Of a DNA stretch of 64,000 nucleotides, positions 50,801 to 56,800 are shown piece by piece (the stretch's first letter is position 1; each line of letters starts with the position of its first letter). This DNA comes from Sipunculus nudus (taxonomy: Eukaryota; Annelida; Sipuncula; Golfingiida; Sipunculidae), in contig CM049310.1 in the NCBI GenBank assembly GCA_026874595.1, forward strand, positions 69,203,556 through 69,267,555, in the 5' to 3' direction. The position numbers and the translations under genes are program-made. The notes beneath the pieces are model-generated. The model did not search any database and was not told the origin of the DNA. It was given only the letters and a program-made list of their open reading frames with translations.

Positions 50801-53800
50801 GGGACAAACAATATCATTATGCTAATTACAATCTAAGCTATTATTTATTACTGGAATTAATAGTCAATTTCACACCCGGTGAAGTTTTTACTCTTCTCAA
50901 GTAAGGATTTACTTATCTGATGAACATCCACACTTTCATAGCAATACACCACTTTGTTCACACAATTAAATGTGCACTTTAATCATTGTAACCCTGGTGG
51001 TAAAAACAAAATCTAAAATGTAACATTGCATAGCCAAGAATAAAATGAAATACAGAAAATTATAACATTCATCTAGTTTATGCACCTTTTGGGGGGGTGG
51101 GGGTGTGCGGGGCAGAGGGGGAGCCTGCTAGTAGTGGCCAAGTTGAGTCAAGGCAAGCTGCCTGGGGTGGGTTACATAATGCAAGTGAAGGCTGTACTAC
51201 TAGGTGGGCAAGATGTAAACAACACTTGACATGGTGTATGAAAACTTGAATAAAAGCTACTCTTGTCAATCAATTCCTTTGAAATTTCAGATTTTAAAAG
51301 ATTAAATCCTTATGTATATATGCTGTGAAAATTAAATCAACAGTGCTTACAGGGAAAAAACCTGCCATTACCAAAGTTGGACAAAATTTAAGGTACTGAT
51401 TTTTTATTTATGCTTATAACTTGAAAAATTTGCAAAATTCAGATCTAATTTGGGTAAAAAATTGAATCTTGATTAAATAAAGTTATATTCCTGAAAAAAA
51501 AATCTCCAGCTTCAGCAATTCTCATCTTAGGTGAGTAAAAAGATTTCTTGATTTTTTAAAAAGTGCATTATGTTTGGGCCCATAACTTAAAATAAATACG
51601 CAATACTGACATCATTTCTGGCATGTGCAAAGCGAATGTATAGAAAAATATGTATATTATATATGGTCAAAGTCAGATCAGTGGTTTTGATACTAGGCAT
51701 TCTTAAAGTGTAACAATGGGTTTTTAATGGAAAAATGAAGTTTTTCATTAATATGTCAAAGGAATTAAGTCCTAGTGACCAAATTCTTGGCAAGATAGGG
51801 GATTTTTGAGACATCTAACTGTATGCCAAATTAAAGAAACTTAAAGCTGAAGCACAGGAGCTGAGCTCTAGCAAACTGCATAACACTAGCTTGATGTATA
51901 CAATATGTGACATGGTGCTTGAAAACTTGAATTAAATCTACAGTTTTTGATCAACTGGTTTATAATTTTTGGTGTTAACAGTTGAAATGCTAACAAAAAC
52001 ATGCTTCGAAAATTAAATCCACAGCAGTTACAGGGAAAAAAATGTGCCATGGTCAAAGTTGGGCAAAATTTAAGGTACCAATTTTTTATTTTTGCTAATA
52101 TTTTAAAAATTTTAAAGATTTTGATCTAATTTTGGGTATGCAATTTAATTTTGATTAATAAAAGTAATATTACTGGAAAAAAGTGCTTAGCTTTAACAAG
52201 TTTTGTGTTAAGTGATCAAATTTTTTCCTGATTATTTACAAAATGCATTATGTTTGGGCCCATAACTTTTTAAAATTATATAATACAGACCTAATTTCTG
52301 GCATGTACATAGGAACTATATAGAGGATTATTTATGGTAAATATGAGGAAAAAGAGATGAGTGGTTCTGATATTAGGCAGTCCTGAAGTGTGAAAATATG
52401 TTTTTAATAAAAAATTGAGGTTTTTCCTTAATTTCACAAAGAAACAAAGTCGCAAAGACCCAGTTTTCGGCTTGGTAGGAGATCTTGGGGACATCAAACA
52501 TTATGCTGAATTTTGGATTCCTAGGTCTTATGGTTTCAAAACGTGCCACATCTATGGACGGACTGACGGATGGCCCGACGGACAGACGGACGGACAACGG
52601 ACCACGACTATAGCTCAGATGACTTATAGTCAGCTGAGCTAAAAATGAAATTCGAGGCCTGCATTAGTTGTTCAGATACTTGAGCTTTTGTATCAAATAT
52701 TCCATTATTCTGGGGAGTACTTACGAGACCTATAGCTCAAAGAATATGGGTAACAGAGACCTAATTTCAGGTTTTCACAGAGACTTTTCATGGACCTCCC
52801 TTGCTGTAAAGTAAGAAGATCCCAGGTCCAGTGGTTACGATTTGTGCCCTGCTAACAGATGACAGCTTCTTTGAAGGTCTCATTAACAGAGAACAAAATT
52901 CGTAAAAATTGGAAAACAATACAGGTTGTGCCACCAGATTACAGTGTTATGGGATGACATAAGGGGCGGACCGAACTGTCTCGCTAATGAAGCTTGCTTT
53001 TCTAGCAAAGCGCCACCAACCGGATCGGCCAAGAATTTTCCCCTGAGTAATTTGTCTTCGTAACAAAATGGGGGCCTGTCCGGGATGACGGTAAACTTTT
53101 GTGGCCCAGGGAATAAGCTCACCAAAGTGTGACTCCTGGGATAATTAGTCTTGTTTTGATAGCCAAACGATCTTAAAAGGGGGTGTGTTACGGGACGACA
53201 TAACTGAACTCTCTTGCTAGTGAAGCTTGCTTTGCTAGGGAAGCGGTTGGTACTCTGTACTTGTGCGCCACCAACATGGGTTCAAATCCCTGATCAACTC
53301 AGAATTTTCCCCTGAGTAATTTGTCTTTGTAATTTGTCTAGCCAAGCGGTTGGTACGCAGGACTTGTGTGCCATCAACATGGAGCAATTTGTCTTTGTAA
53401 CAAAATGGGGCTTGTCCAACATGACGGTAAACTTTGTGGCCCAGGAAATAAGCTCACCAAAGTGTGACTCCTGTTATAATTAGTCGTGTTCTGATAGCAG
53501 AACGATCTTAAGAGGGGATGTGTTACGGGGTGCACATAAAAGCAGACCGAACTGTCTCGCTAGTGAATCTTGCTTTGCTAGCGAAGTGGTTGGTACACTG
53601 TACTTGTGTGCCACCAACATGGGTTCAAATCCCTGAATGACTCAGAATTTTCCCCTGAGTAATTTGTCTTTGTAACAAAAGGAACTCATGGAACACTCCA
53701 TGATCAATATTCATGCAAAGAATCATGGTAATCAATGCAGTAGTTATTCAGATAGTTGAGCTTTTATATCAAATTTTTTATTCTTTGGGGGGGGGGGGGG

Positions 53801-56800
53801 GGGTAATTATGAGCCGAACAGCTCTGAGGATAAGAGTAACAGAGACCTAATTCCAGTTTTCCAAGGAGACTTTTCATGGACCTCCCTAGATGTCAAGTAT
53901 GAAGATTCTAGGTCAAGGGGTTACGATTTGTGCCCTATTACAAGATTAAGCTCAATTTGAAGGTCTCAAAAACAGAGAACAAATTTCGTAAAAATACAGG
54001 TGGTGCTACCAGTTTGCAGGAACTGATGGAACACTCTAGTCACTTTCAGTCAGCTGAGCTTAAAATTACACTTAACAGACTTAATTCCTGGCATGTATAT
54101 AGGAAATATATAGGAGATAACTTCTGGTAAATATTAAGAAAAACAGACAAGTGGCTTTGATATTAGGCAGTCCTCAAGTGTGATAATAGGTTTTTATATG
54201 GAAATTTGAGGTTTTTCTGAAATATCTCAATGGAACGAAGTCATATTGACCCAATTTTTGGTATGGTAAGAGATTTTGGGGACATCTAACAGTATGCCCA
54301 TTTTGGGATTCGTAGGTCTAACAGTTTCAAAACGTGCCAGTCTAATGGACAGACAGACGGACAGAGAGACAGATGACTTATAGTCAGCTGAGCTAAAAAT
54401 AATATTTATAAAAGCATTTAATAGTGCTGGCAAACTGTGAACTACAGGCATTTGATCCTTGCAGCAAATATGTAAGGAAGAACCATATACTACATTTATA
54501 TCTATTAATAGCACTGTTGTACAACAGAAATAGATGTATCTAGATAATTAATCATTAGTTTTACAGGATCTTTGCTAAAGATTGCAAGATACTGTTGCCT
54601 TCATATTTGTGAGGCTAATATTTCGCCATTTTCACTAATTCATTGTTTTGTGAGGGTCCCATTTTTGCAATCTTACCATGGAGTAACTTACACACAGTAT
54701 ATCCATTTTTTTACATTGGTTATTTAATATATGCACTCAGTCAATGGACATAACATTTTACGAAATTCTTGACCTTTACCGGCATATAAAATCAAGATTG
54801 TAAATTTTTTATAATGTCTATCTTTGAGTTGTAGGAAACATTAAACATATGTTATTATTAATAATATCAATATTTTGCCTTTGACTTTTAAATCTACAGA
54901 TGTGATCATTTGGATAACATACATAAAACACCTACAAGGCTATACTATAAATGACCATTCATCTGTGTACATGAGGTGTGGTATTCATGAAGGTTTCGTT
55001 TTCAAATATTGCAAATTTGAATCCCTTGCTGACAGAAACCCTAACCACATTATGTGACACAAAACAATTTGCTTCCTTAAACAAGTGGCCCATGGCCCAT
55101 GACACCCATCTACTTTAGACTGGGTGCTAATTTTTTTTTTATTAATGTTAAATATTGTCTGTGAGAATAGCCTATGGCTAAAGTTACAGTGTTGGTAGGT
55201 CTAACGGTTACGATTTGTGGCCTGTTAACGGCCGGCCGGACGGACGACGGACAAAGGGTGATCGCTATAGCTGAGATGACCTACAGTCAGCTGAGCTAAA
55301 AAAAAAAATGAAAGAATCACCTGGGCGTGGCCAGAAGCAGCAGAGGATAGAATTCACAGTGATGCCAAAGTCTTCACTGCCCTTCTTCAATGCCTCAGTA
55401 ACTGTCTGGACGACATCAACGCAGCAAAGGTCACCAGCCAGAATCTGTGGGCTGTACCTGACTTCTACATAATACACCCCTTCCTTTGCACTGTCTTCAC
55501 AAAACTCATAAGAGATCCTTCGGAGGGCTTCTTTGTCTCCTCTGCAAAAGATTAATGAAATAAAAAAGTTGCTTTCACAGAACAGACATGATACTATTTA
55601 CTTGCTTGCTTAAGTAGTTTACACTATCCAACCAGCTCCAGGGTTATTCACTCTCTGGGAAAATGACCCTGGGCAGTCCCTAGTGGGAATTTTGATAATT
55701 TTAATGGAGCTGATAGATGGCAACCAAACCTGCACAGGAGTCTGTGAGAATACGCCACAGTTTAACCATACCAGTGACCAGAGAAAGCTACAGCAACCTG
55801 TATTAACTGCTGGTGCAATTCAAGTTGAACAAAATGATATTTCAATTGGTACTACTTCACTTTACCAGCTGCATAATATCACAAAATCCAGGGCAGTAAC
55901 ATCCCTGTTCATAAAACTCCTGTAAATATCATATTTTGCCTGTCATTTTACATGAACTCAGTAACCCAATCTCCTGGTATGAACATCAGGGCTAGGTAAT
56001 GGTAATCAGTGATCATGATTTTACAATCATTTACATTTTAAAATGTAATTGTAATTTATTACATTTGGTTTAAGAGCATTATTATAATTGTAATAAATTA
56101 CATGGAAAAGTAATCAAAATCAAAGATTAATCTAATTACTTTTCTCTATTTCTCTTCAAAATGGTTGTATTTATCTATATCACTTAAAACTAAAAGTAAA
56201 TAATTTAATTTCTATCATGTTTATTATTATGTTTATTAAGGTAACTTTATTATGGACCATGGTTCAGTGCTCACTAAAAAGCTATACTCACTTGTGAAAT
56301 TGGTATTGCAGAATTTGCAGTTATAGTGAGCCAGGTATTATTACTCACTTGCCAGTTACCTCCCTTGCAAATCATTATGAATATATGAGCAAAGATTTCA
56401 AAACTAGTATTTATTAATTTTCCAATCATAACTATAAACAGTTACCTAGCTTTGTACAACATCTTTTCCCCACAAAATATTATATGTTCAGTAGCTTACA
56501 TGGCTTAATGCTCTTAACCAGCCATTGGTCTTTGACAGGTACATGAAGAGAACACCTTAAGCTTTATGAATTATGTAAAGCTATATCCACCTGGTGACAA
56601 AGCAAGATGCAGCCAATGCAATGGTTATTATTTGGTCACAGGTTATCATGCTGGTGTTCGGCCTTGGCCATGTTATGTAACATGTGAGACTGGCCACATG
56701 TAGGGGGTTTACAGTGCTGAACAGTCTTAACATGCAACACTATGGCCAGGTACATTTGTACAACATCATGTCCATTGGTGACTGCAAACATGAATCTGTC

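Larger units (their letters stand above)
52945..53677 (+). mobile_element. Miniature LTR retroelement (TRIM-like), LTR-int-LTR-int-LTR, with tRNA-like LTRs
   Basis: Three related LTRs (52945-53065, 53186-53402, 53521-53677) each begin TGTTA(C/T)GGG and end GTAACA. Between them are two related non-coding internal regions of about 120 bp. After the first LTR comes AAA then TGGGGGCCTGTCCGGGAT, nearly the complement of the tRNA-Pro 3' end used as primer site by many retroelements. Before LTR 2 and 3 is a purine tract (aaaaggggg, aagagggga). LTR 2 and 3 contain tRNA-like sequence with Pol III boxes. No protein is encoded; it would depend on another element's enzymes. The insertion lies inside a family A core unit, with a possible imperfect 4-bp duplication (acag/aaag). 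Confidence 0.75.
52646..54066 (-). mobile_element. Family A fragment hosting the miniature LTR element
   Basis: Two core units recognisable ('gagcttttgtatcaaat', 'gggtaacagagacctaattt', GGTGGTGCTACC at 54000) and a hairpin end (cactttcagtcagctgagct at 54040-54060). The left end is missing. A G run sits at 53787-53803. The insertion at 52945-53677 interrupts the first core unit. Confidence 0.6.

Noticed and set aside
52970-53640. tRNA genes at the GGTTCAAATCC boxes
   Set aside because: A and B boxes are good, but no acceptor stem pairs and the unit is embedded in LTRs; called tRNA-derived.
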